DNA from: Microbacterium sp. MAH-37
GTDB lineage: Bacteria; Actinomycetota; Actinomycetes; Actinomycetales; Microbacteriaceae
DNA: 64,000 bases
Direction: 5' to 3'
NCBI RefSeq assembly: GCF_009758255.1
Contig: NZ_WSEN01000010.1
Coordinates: 744,001 to 808,000 of the forward strand
The first letter of the stretch is position 1. Each line of letters opens with the position of its first letter. The notes under the pieces are model-generated. The model was not told the origin of the DNA. It worked only from the letters and a program-made list of their open reading frames with translations, and made no database searches. The translations under genes were made by a program, and so were the position numbers. Positions 44,049-51,674 of the stretch are shown here, in pieces.

Positions 44049-45032
44049 ATGACTCTTCAGACACCCCTTCGTCCGGCCGGGACCGAGGCATCCGCCCCGG
44101 TGACGCAGGCCACCCGCCACATCCGCAAGCCCGCGAGCGAACTCTGGCTCCGCGGGCTCACGGTCGGCGTGATCATGGCAGCCATCGTGCTGCTGCTGCT
44201 CATCCCGATCGGCATCGCCTTCGTCGGCAGCTTCCACGACTGGAACCCTCTCAACGGGACGTTCGACTTCACGGGAATCGACAATTACACCGAGTTGTTC
44301 GCGGACGCGACGTTCTGGCGTGCTTCCGGGAACACCGTGGTCTTCGGCATCCTGGCCATTGCCGGTCGCGTGGTCCTGGGGCTCGCGATCGCCTACGCGC
44401 TGTTCTCGAAGCTGAGTCGCTGGAGGACCTTCTTCCGCACGATCTTCTACCTGCCGACCGTCATGCCGCTGGTCGCCGTCGCCTTCCTGTGGAAGCTCAT
44501 GTACAACCCGCAGTTCGGCGCCATCAACACGCTGTTCGGCCTCGACATCAACTGGCTGTTCGATCCTCGCTACTCGCTGCTCGCGATCGTCATCATGACG
44601 ATCTGGAAGGATTTCGGTTTCGCGGTGATCCTCTTCCTCGCCGGGCTCTACGCCATCCCCGAGGACGTCTTGGAGGCGGCATCCGTCGACGGCGCGAATG
44701 CGTGGCGCCGGTTCTGGCATGTGATCGTGCCGCTGCTGCGCCCCATGCTCTTCTTCATCGTGATCACGTCGATGATCGGTTATCTCCAGGCGTTCGTCCA
44801 GGTGCTCGTGATGACCAACGGCGGGCCGGGGACGTCGACCCAGCTGATCTCCTTCATGATCTATGAGAAGGCGTTCGTGAAGTACGACTTCGGCTACGCG
44901 TCCGCCATCGCTTTCGTCCTGCTGATCATCACAGCGGTGCTCACCGCCGCGTCATGGCGCATGAACCAGTCCGCTCTCGACACTCCTCGGCGCCGACGCC
45001 GGCTGAAGAACTCCGAGGAGGCGGCAGCATGA
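44049..45032 (+). CDS. Sugar ABC importer permease (MalF/UgpA-like)
   Basis: 327-residue permease with six helices (first VGVIMAAIVLLLLIPIGIAFVG). Key regions include RTIFYLPTVMPLVAVAFLWKLMYNP and the EAA loop EAASVDGANAWRRFWHVIVPLLRPM. The stop overlaps the next permease start as ATGA. No ATPase gene is in the operon, so a shared MsmK-type ATPase encoded elsewhere is likely, as is usual for these importers. Confidence 0.94.
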   Translation: MTLQTPLRPAGTEASAPVTQATRHIRKPASELWLRGLTVGVIMAAIVLLLLIPIGIAFVGSFHDWNPLNGTFDFTGIDNYTELFADATFWRASGNTVVFGILAIAGRVVLGLAIAYALFSKLSRWRTFFRTIFYLPTVMPLVAVAFLWKLMYNPQFGAINTLFGLDINWLFDPRYSLLAIVIMTIWKDFGFAVILFLAGLYAIPEDVLEAASVDGANAWRRFWHVIVPLLRPMLFFIVITSMIGYLQAFVQVLVMTNGGPGTSTQLISFMIYEKAFVKYDFGYASAIAFVLLIITAVLTAASWRMNQSALDTPRRRRRLKNSEEAAA

Positions 45033-45844
45033 GGGCGCGCGTCCTCGCACTGAACGCGACCCTGCTCGTGGTCGGGGTCGTCATCGTCTTGCCGTTCCTC
45101 TGGATGATCCTCTCGGCATTCAAGTCCAACGCCGAGATCGTCGGGTTCGATCAGACCTTCTGGCCGAAGGAATGGACGCTGGAGAACTTCGTCTCGATCC
45201 AGACGAAACTCGACTTCCTCCGGCTGTTCTTCAACAGCGTCTTCCTGTCTGTGACGATCACGGCGCTCTCGGTGTACACGAGCCTCGTGGGCGGCTTCGT
45301 GTTCTCGAAGTACCGCTTCCGTGGACGCGGGCCGCTCTTCGCCGTGATCCTGTCGACGATGATGGTGACCTGGGCAGTCGTGATCATCCCCCGGTACACG
45401 ATGTTCCGGGCCGTCGGCCTCACCGACAGCTACGCGTCGATCATCATCCCGGCGGTGATCAGCGCCTTCGGCATCTTCATGATGCGTCAGAGCATGGACG
45501 CCGTTCCCGACGAGATCCTCGAGGCAGCCCGTATCGACGGCGCATCGGAGTGGTTCATCTTCCATCGCATCGTGGCGCCCATGAGCGTCAATGCGATCTC
45601 GGCCCTCTCGATCTTCGTCTTCCTGTGGGTGTGGGAGGACTACCTCTGGCCCTACCTGATGATCTCGTCGGAGGAGAAGCAGGTGCTCGCCGTCGGGCTC
45701 ACCACGTTCAACGGGCAGTACAGCACGGACTACGGCGGCCTGTTCGCCGCGACCACGCTCGCGATCGTCCCCGTGATGATCGTCTACGTGGTGTTCCAGC
45801 GTCGTTTCATCGCGGGCGCGGCGAGCGCGGCTCTGAAGGGGTGA
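45029..45844 (+). CDS. Sugar ABC importer permease (MalG/UgpE-like)
   Basis: 271-residue permease with about six helices. The regions MILSAFKSNAEIVGFDQTFWPKEWTLENF and the EAA loop EAARIDGASEWFIFHRIVAPMSVNA are typical of MalG-like proteins. The ATG at 45029 has GAGGAGG upstream and overlaps the stop of the first permease. It ends 17 bases before the GH31 start. Confidence 0.94.
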   Translation: MRARVLALNATLLVVGVVIVLPFLWMILSAFKSNAEIVGFDQTFWPKEWTLENFVSIQTKLDFLRLFFNSVFLSVTITALSVYTSLVGGFVFSKYRFRGRGPLFAVILSTMMVTWAVVIIPRYTMFRAVGLTDSYASIIIPAVISAFGIFMMRQSMDAVPDEILEAARIDGASEWFIFHRIVAPMSVNAISALSIFVFLWVWEDYLWPYLMISSEEKQVLAVGLTTFNGQYSTDYGGLFAATTLAIVPVMIVYVVFQRRFIAGAASAALKG

Positions 45845-45861
45845 GGATGCAGGAGGAATCG

Positions 45862-48264
45862 ATGATCTCGCTCTCGGACGGGCGGCCGGCACCTGCCGCG
45901 CCTGAGACGACGGTGTGCGGACCCCACTACCGGATCACGGTCCTGACGGATCGCCTGATCCGCCTCGAATGGCTGCCCGACGGGCGACCTGTCGACGAGA
46001 AGACTCAGCAGGTGCTGGACAGGTCGTTCCCGGTGCCGCGGTTCGAGGTGACCAGAACGGATCGCGGCATCGAGATCACCACCGACAGCCTTCGACTGCG
46101 GTACGACGAGCGGATGCCCTGCGCAGCGGGTCTCTCCATCACCCTGCTCGCCGGCGCCACAGACGTGCACTACACGACATGGCGCCCCGGGCAGGAGTAT
46201 CCGCAGACGCTGCCGCTGCGCGGCAACCTCCGCAGCACCGCCCGAACGCTGGATGAAGCAGACGGAGCGGTGGAGATCCCGCCCGGCATCCTCTCCACCT
46301 TCGGCTTCGGCGTGCTCGACGACTCGTCATCGCTGCTCCTGGGAGAGGACGGCTGGCTGCATCCGCGTGACGAAGGCGGCCTCGATCTCTACTTCTTCGG
46401 CTACGGGAAGGACTTCACCGCGGCGCTGCGCGACTTCCACGCACTCACCGGGCCGATCCCCCTGGTCCCCCGCTTCGCGCTGGGGAACTGGTGGAGCCGG
46501 TACTGGGCGTACGACGAACTCGAGTACCTCACACTGATGCAGAGGTTCCGCGACAACGGCATCCCCCTGTCCGTCGCAGTGATCGACATGGACTGGCACC
46601 TCGTCGACATCGATCCGGCGGTCGGCACGGGGTGGACCGGGTACACGTGGAACCGCGCCCTGTTCCCCGATCCGGAACGCTTCCTGGCCGAGCTGCACAG
46701 GCAGGGTCTCGCAGTGACTCTCAACCTGCACCCCGCCGACGGCATCCGTCGTCATGAGGCGGCGTACCCCGCTGTGGCCGCGGCGATGGGCCTCGACCCA
46801 GCGGCCGGGAGCGCGATCCACTTCGACGTCTCATCCCGACGCTTCATGAGCGCCTACCAACAGCACGTGCTGGGGCCGCTGGAAGACCAGGGCGTGGACT
46901 TCTGGTGGATCGACTGGCAGTCCGGCGCGCACTCCGACCTCGCCGATCTGGACCCCCTGTGGATGCTGAATCACACGCATTTCCAGGCGTCCGGACGCCA
47001 CGGCCGACGCCCACTGACGTTCTCTCGGTACACCGAGCGCGGGGGGCACCGGTATCCGGTCGGCTTCTCGGGCGACACGATCGTCAGCTGGGCCTCGCTC
47101 GCGTTCCAGCCCGAGTTCACCGCCACGGCGGCCAATGTCGGGTACACGTGGTGGAGCCATGACATCGGCGGACACATGCACGGCATCCACGATGTGGAGC
47201 TCGCGGTGCGCTGGCTGCAGTTCGGCGTGCTGTCGCCCATCAATCGCCTGCACTCATCGACCAACCCGTTCAGCTCCAAGGAGCCCTGGGCGTACGGAGA
47301 GCAGGCCGCCACCATCATGCGCCGGTTCCTCCGCCTGCGCCATCGCCTCATCCCGATGCTGTACACGGCGGCGTGGGCGGCCCATGCCGAGAACGTGAGC
47401 GTGGTGCGTCCGGTCTACCACGACCACCCCGGCGAGGCGGGGGCGTACCGGTTCCCGAACCAGTACCTGCTCGGGGAGCACCTCCTGATCGCGCCGATCA
47501 CTGAACCGAGAGAGCCGGCTTCGCAGCTCGCCACCACGCGAGCCTGGCTGCCTGACGGGGACTGGGTCGACATCATCACGGGTCTGCGGCTCCGGGGCGG
47601 GCGGGAGGTGCTCCTGACCAGACCGCTCGAGGAGTATCCCGTTCTGGCCCGTGCCGGGGCCGTCCTGCCGCTGGACGCCGACCCGATGTCGCCGGCCGCA
47701 GACGCACCGACACGCCTCGAGCTCCTGGTGATCCCAGGAGACGGGACCTCCACACTGTCGGAGGATGACGGGTCGGCCGAGCCGGAGCGCGCACTCGTGA
47801 CGTTGACGCAGAGCATCGAGGTCGGCGACGACGGACGGGCCGACATCACGCTGGCGGCGTCGGCTACGGGACCGAGGATGCCTGCGCGCAGGATCCTGGT
47901 GCGGATCCCCGGAGTCAGCGCGGCAGCGTCGGCCTCACTGGATGACGGACATGTCCTCGCCTGCGAGGCCGCTCCGGCCGAACCCGAGAACCTCCTGCCG
48001 GCGGGTCTCACCGTCGATCTCGGCGATGTCGCACTCGGTGACGGTTTCACGCTGCGGATCCGTGGGGCGGAACCGGCCGTGGCCTGCGACCCGCAACGCG
48101 TATTCGATCAGCTGCAGCGTGCAGAGATCGGCTACGAGGAGAAGCGGCTCATCTGGAACGCCGTCACGGCCGGTGCCGCGTCGGAAGCGGTCGCGACGGC
48201 GGGGCTTCCCCAGCAGCTCCGAGACGGACTCGCAGAACTGCTCGGAGCCGTCACCGCCTGGTGA
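45862..48264 (+). CDS. Glycoside hydrolase family 31
   Basis: 800-residue cytoplasmic alpha-glycosidase-type enzyme, expected to split the sugar brought in by the upstream importer. The N-terminal beta domain is followed by a TIM barrel: FALGNWWSRYWAYDELEYL, VIDMDWHL, the nucleophile motif FWWIDWQSG (Asp351), the acid/base region RYPVGFSGDT (Asp405) and the histidine-rich WWSHDIGGHMHG. A beta-rich C-terminal domain ends it. The nucleophile tryptophans differ from the usual WxDMNE. The ATG at 45862 has AGGAGG five bases upstream; the ATG at 45847 has none. Substrate unknown. Confidence 0.9.
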   Translation: MISLSDGRPAPAAPETTVCGPHYRITVLTDRLIRLEWLPDGRPVDEKTQQVLDRSFPVPRFEVTRTDRGIEITTDSLRLRYDERMPCAAGLSITLLAGATDVHYTTWRPGQEYPQTLPLRGNLRSTARTLDEADGAVEIPPGILSTFGFGVLDDSSSLLLGEDGWLHPRDEGGLDLYFFGYGKDFTAALRDFHALTGPIPLVPRFALGNWWSRYWAYDELEYLTLMQRFRDNGIPLSVAVIDMDWHLVDIDPAVGTGWTGYTWNRALFPDPERFLAELHRQGLAVTLNLHPADGIRRHEAAYPAVAAAMGLDPAAGSAIHFDVSSRRFMSAYQQHVLGPLEDQGVDFWWIDWQSGAHSDLADLDPLWMLNHTHFQASGRHGRRPLTFSRYTERGGHRYPVGFSGDTIVSWASLAFQPEFTATAANVGYTWWSHDIGGHMHGIHDVELAVRWLQFGVLSPINRLHSSTNPFSSKEPWAYGEQAATIMRRFLRLRHRLIPMLYTAAWAAHAENVSVVRPVYHDHPGEAGAYRFPNQYLLGEHLLIAPITEPREPASQLATTRAWLPDGDWVDIITGLRLRGGREVLLTRPLEEYPVLARAGAVLPLDADPMSPAADAPTRLELLVIPGDGTSTLSEDDGSAEPERALVTLTQSIEVGDDGRADITLAASATGPRMPARRILVRIPGVSAAASASLDDGHVLACEAAPAEPENLLPAGLTVDLGDVALGDGFTLRIRGAEPAVACDPQRVFDQLQRAEIGYEEKRLIWNAVTAGAASEAVATAGLPQQLRDGLAELLGAVTAW

Positions 48265-48309
48265 CGGCTGCAGCAGCAGCCCGCTCCTCCCGCGTCGCCG
48301 CTTCCGGGA

Positions 48310-49368
48310 TCACGCCACGGGGTCGCCCTGCACGCCGCCCTCGGTGTTCGGCTTCCAGCCGAGCGCCGGGGCGACGTGCTTCGCGAACGACTCGAGCACG
48401 TGCAGGTTGTACTCCGGTCCCAGCTGGTTCGGGATCGTCAGCATGAGGGTGTCCGCGGCCATGACGGCCTCGTCGCGCTTCAGCTGCTCGATCAGCACGT
48501 CGGGCTCGGCCGCGTAGGTCTTGCCGAAGGTCGACCGCAGGCCGTCGATGATGCCGATCTGGTCGTCGCTCTCCTCGGAGCGCAGGCCGAAGTACGCGCG
48601 GTCCATGTCGTTGATGAGCGGGAACACGCTGCGGCTCACCGAGACGCGGGGGCGGCCGGTGTGCCCGGCATCCTTGTACGCGGCGCGGAAGATGTCGATC
48701 TGCTCGCGCTGCAGCTCGTGGAACGGCTGACCGGTGGCCTCGGTGACGAGCGTGGAGCTCATCATGTTCAGCCCCATGCGGCCCGTGCTCTCCGCGGTGG
48801 AACGGGAACCGGAACCCCACCAGACGTGGTCGCGCAGCGTCGGCGAGAGCGGCTCGACGTGCAGGTATCGGCCGGCACCAGCCATCCGGGGGTCGGCGGG
48901 AGCGATCCGCTCCCCCTCGATCGCGCGCAGGAACAGGTCGAACTTCTCGCGGGCCATCACGCTGCCGCGCTCCTCGTCCTCACCGTCGTGGTAGCCGAAC
49001 GTCTCGTAGCCGCGCAGCGCCGTCTCGGGTGAGCCGCGGCTCACGCCGAGCGCGATCCGCCCGTCGGCGATGAAGTCGAGAGCGGCCGCCTCCTCCGCGA
49101 ACTGGAAGGGGTTCTCGTAGCGCATGTCGATCACGCCGGTGCCGACCTCGATGCGCTTCGTGCGCGCGGCCATGGCGGTCAGCAGCGGCATCGGCGATGC
49201 CGCCTGTCGAGCCCAGTGGTGCACGCGCACGTACGCGCCGTTCACGCCGATCTCGTCGGCGCCCTCGGCCATCTCGATGGTCTGCTTGAGCATGTCGCCC
49301 GCCGTGCGGGTCGTCGAACCGGGCACATCGCCGTAGTGCCCGAAGGAGAGGAATCCGAAAGCCTTCAC
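48310..49368 (-). CDS. LLM-class flavin-dependent oxidoreductase
   Basis: 352-residue luciferase-like monooxygenase-family protein. It starts VKAFGFLSFGHYGDVPGS from a GTG at 49368. EVGTGVIDMRYENPFQFAEEAAALDFIADGRIALGVSRGSPE and GSRSTAESTGRMGLNMMSSTLV fit the FMN group (CE1758-like). It is shorter on F420 hallmarks than the two LLM enzymes near 10 and 21 kb, so FMN is likelier. The spacer to the convergent GH31 gene is 45 bases. Substrate unknown. Confidence 0.87.
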   Translation of the reverse strand: MKAFGFLSFGHYGDVPGSTTRTAGDMLKQTIEMAEGADEIGVNGAYVRVHHWARQAASPMPLLTAMAARTKRIEVGTGVIDMRYENPFQFAEEAAALDFIADGRIALGVSRGSPETALRGYETFGYHDGEDEERGSVMAREKFDLFLRAIEGERIAPADPRMAGAGRYLHVEPLSPTLRDHVWWGSGSRSTAESTGRMGLNMMSSTLVTEATGQPFHELQREQIDIFRAAYKDAGHTGRPRVSVSRSVFPLINDMDRAYFGLRSEESDDQIGIIDGLRSTFGKTYAAEPDVLIEQLKRDEAVMAADTLMLTIPNQLGPEYNLHVLESFAKHVAPALGWKPNTEGGVQGDPVA

Positions 49369-49397
49369 GATGTATGCGAACGCATGGATACCACCCG

Positions 49398-50945
49398 CTA
49401 TTCCCCGGCCGGCAGCAGGAAGCCGTCGCGCACCAGACGGCGGATGCGGGGCTCGAGATCCGCCCACAGATCGGCGAGCGGCACGTCGAACAGGTCCGCG
49501 AGGGCGCCGACGATCTGCCCCACGGTGAGCTCGCCGTCGCAGGCGCCCACGAATCCGGCCAGACCGGAGTCGACGGACACCACGCGGCCGAAGCCGCCGC
49601 CCTGGCGCAGCTCGATCACCGTCGGGTCGTCGTCGCCGGGCATGAGGTGCCTGGCCTCCGTGACATCCGGCGCGACCATGAGCCGGTCTGGCAGCCCCTC
49701 CTGCAGCAGGTCGTGGGCGGCGAGACCCGCCTCGAGCGCCCGCCCGGTGTTGGCGAGCGGCTGGGACAGGTGCTCGAAGCGGCGGAGCGACCCTTCGTCT
49801 CGCGCCGCTCGCTCGGGGTCCGAAGCGCGCTGATCCGGGAAGGCAGGCCGCCGCAGCAGCACGTACCCGAATCCGATCGCGGTCACCCCGCGCTCGGCGA
49901 AGTCGTCCAGCCAGGCGGACAGCAGCGGCGTGAATCCCGCATCCCGCGGCAGTGTTCCGCCGTCCCGGATCCACAGCTCGGCGTAGCCGAGCGGCGTGAG
50001 CGACTCGCGCTCGATGACCCAGGCGTCCAGCTGGGCGGGAATCCAGGACTCCACCCGCTGCAACCCGGAGACACCGCGGGACTCCCAGTTGCCGAGCAGC
50101 TGCGCGACACCGCCCGGCGTGAGATGCGCGGGAGCGGCCCGCAGGAAGCGCTCCACGAGCGCGTCTCCGATGAGACCGCCATCGCGGTACTCGTACTCGG
50201 GCACGCCCTGCGCTCGCGGGGTGATCACGAAAGGCGGGTTCGACACGATCAGGTCGAACGCCTCACCGGCGACCGGCTCGAACATGCTGCCCAGCCGGAA
50301 CTCGATGTTCGCGACGCCGTTCAGCAGCGCGTTCAACTCGCCGAAGGCGAGAGCGCGCTCCGAGATGTCGGTCGCGACCACGCGCCCGGCGTGCCGGGCG
50401 ACAAGCAGAGCCTGGATGCCGCATCCGGTGCCGAGATCGAGTGCGCGCTCGACCGGGGCGGGGATGACGAGCTCGGCGAGCGTGCGCGACGCCCCGCCCA
50501 CCCCCAGTACGTGATCGGGCGGAAGCGCGGTGCCCAGAGCGACCTCGTCGAGATCGCTCGCGATCCACCACTCACCGACGCCGTCGAGATCGACGAAGGA
50601 CTGCGGACGCAGCAGCGCCTCCGGTCGCACGTCGTCGCCGTCGGCGGCGCCGAGACCGAGGGATGCCAGGCCGGCGAGCCCGAGGTGCGGCAGTGCCCGC
50701 TCCAGGGCCGGCACCGGCTGCGGCATCCCGAGCACGAAGAACCGGCCGAGCGTCGCGAGCGGCGAATCGGCATCGCCCAGCGCCCGCAGGATCGGCTCGC
50801 GCAGTCCGCGGGCCAGGGCGTCGTCGGCCTCCTCCCCCCAGAGCCGCCGCAGCGGGTCGGAGCGGAAGTCCGCCGCGTCCAGGTCGGCGGCGAGCGCGCG
50901 GGCGAGCTGCGGATCGGGGCGTGGGGCGAGGTGCACGGCCGTCAC
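49398..50945 (-). CDS. Class I SAM-dependent methyltransferase with NPPF motif
   Basis: 515-residue two-part protein. Residues about 1-150 are an unknown N-terminal part. The SAM domain carries ALDLGTGCGIQALLVARHA, VVATDISERAL and the amide-methylating motif SNPPFV, as in HemK/RlmG-type enzymes acting on nitrogen of protein or rRNA. A third region lies at the C-terminus. The stretch SDPERAARDEG near residue 375 comes from a palindromic repeat (49792-49823) and is absent from typical relatives. The GTG at 50945 is taken as start. The target is unknown. Confidence 0.85.
   Translation of the reverse strand: MTAVHLAPRPDPQLARALAADLDAADFRSDPLRRLWGEEADDALARGLREPILRALGDADSPLATLGRFFVLGMPQPVPALERALPHLGLAGLASLGLGAADGDDVRPEALLRPQSFVDLDGVGEWWIASDLDEVALGTALPPDHVLGVGGASRTLAELVIPAPVERALDLGTGCGIQALLVARHAGRVVATDISERALAFGELNALLNGVANIEFRLGSMFEPVAGEAFDLIVSNPPFVITPRAQGVPEYEYRDGGLIGDALVERFLRAAPAHLTPGGVAQLLGNWESRGVSGLQRVESWIPAQLDAWVIERESLTPLGYAELWIRDGGTLPRDAGFTPLLSAWLDDFAERGVTAIGFGYVLLRRPAFPDQRASDPERAARDEGSLRRFEHLSQPLANTGRALEAGLAAHDLLQEGLPDRLMVAPDVTEARHLMPGDDDPTVIELRQGGGFGRVVSVDSGLAGFVGACDGELTVGQIVGALADLFDVPLADLWADLEPRIRRLVRDGFLLPAGE
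49792..49823. repeat. Palindromic repeat inside the methyltransferase gene
   Basis: Second coding copy of the 32-base element, 28/32 identical to 30078-30109 and in the same relative frame. It adds SDPERAARDEG without breaking the gene. Confidence 0.75.
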
Positions 50946-51042
50946 TCTACGCGCCCGGCTTATTCCCTGCCGGTCGTCCGGGCATTCCGCGCCGCGCTGA
51001 GAACGCTGGGCGCGACAGCAGTCACCCTTCTGGAGGCGCGAA

Positions 51043-51534
51043 ATGTCCGATCAGATCATCGATTCATCCGACAGCTCCACCGAACCCCCCACCCGCCGTC
51101 TCGGTTCCGTCAAGGCGATCGGCACCCTGGGCATCCTCGCCGGCATCGTGCTCATCGTCGCCGGGATCGCCGTCTGGATCGTGGTCTCGTCGCAGTTGCG
51201 CGCCGAGAACATCACGGTGCCCGATGACGCGATGGCGTTCCAGGGCGCGCAGGTCGCCGGGCCCCTCACCGCGTACGTACAGGCGGACATCATCCAGCAT
51301 CACGCGCTCGAGATGTCCGACGGGAAGACCTACGCGGAGCTCGACATGGACGACCCGCTGCGCGCCACCCTCATGAACGCGTCCTTCCTGCGCGCGTCGC
51401 TGTTCACCTCGGTGGTCTCGTTCGGCGTCGCGGCGTTCGCGATGGGGATGGGAGTGCTGTCGATCCTGTTCGGCTGGGCGCTGCGTCGGCTGGCGACGGC
51501 TCCGGCCGCGCTCGGACGCGCGGCCACCACCTGA
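51043..51534 (+). CDS. Two-helix membrane protein
   Basis: 163 residues. An acidic/Ser-rich N-terminus precedes a helix (about 27-50), then a soluble loop of about 65 residues (VPDDAMAFQGAQVAGPLTAYVQADIIQHHALEMSDGKTYAELD) and a second helix (about 120-142). I recall this type being annotated as LigA-like dioxygenase, but nothing supports that activity. The ATG at 51043 follows TGGAGG. It stands alone on the strand and ends before a strong terminator. Confidence 0.8.
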   Translation: MSDQIIDSSDSSTEPPTRRLGSVKAIGTLGILAGIVLIVAGIAVWIVVSSQLRAENITVPDDAMAFQGAQVAGPLTAYVQADIIQHHALEMSDGKTYAELDMDDPLRATLMNASFLRASLFTSVVSFGVAAFAMGMGVLSILFGWALRRLATAPAALGRAATT

Positions 51535-51551
51535 CCTCACGTCATCCGCCG

Positions 51552-51598
51552 GAAGGCGCGGGGAGAGCCGGAACGACGCCCGCTCTCCCCGCGCCTTC
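51552..51598 (+). terminator. Terminator after the two-helix membrane protein
   Basis: GAAGGCGCGGGGAGAGC (51552-51568) pairs perfectly with 51582-51598 across a 13-base loop, 18 bases after the stop. Confidence 0.85.
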
Positions 51599-51621
51599 AG
51601 TGTTCCCGAAAGCGCCCGCCC

Positions 51622-51627
51622 TAGAAT
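51622..51627 (+). promoter_or_regulatory. -10-like TAGAAT upstream of the DUF6049 gene
   Basis: TAGAAT matches the -10 consensus in five of six positions and lies 48 bases before the ATG. No convincing -35 was found at the usual spacing. Confidence 0.35.
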
Positions 51628-51674
51628 CGGGACAGCACACTCAGGGGCGCCCGGCGGCGTTCCAGGAAGATCCT

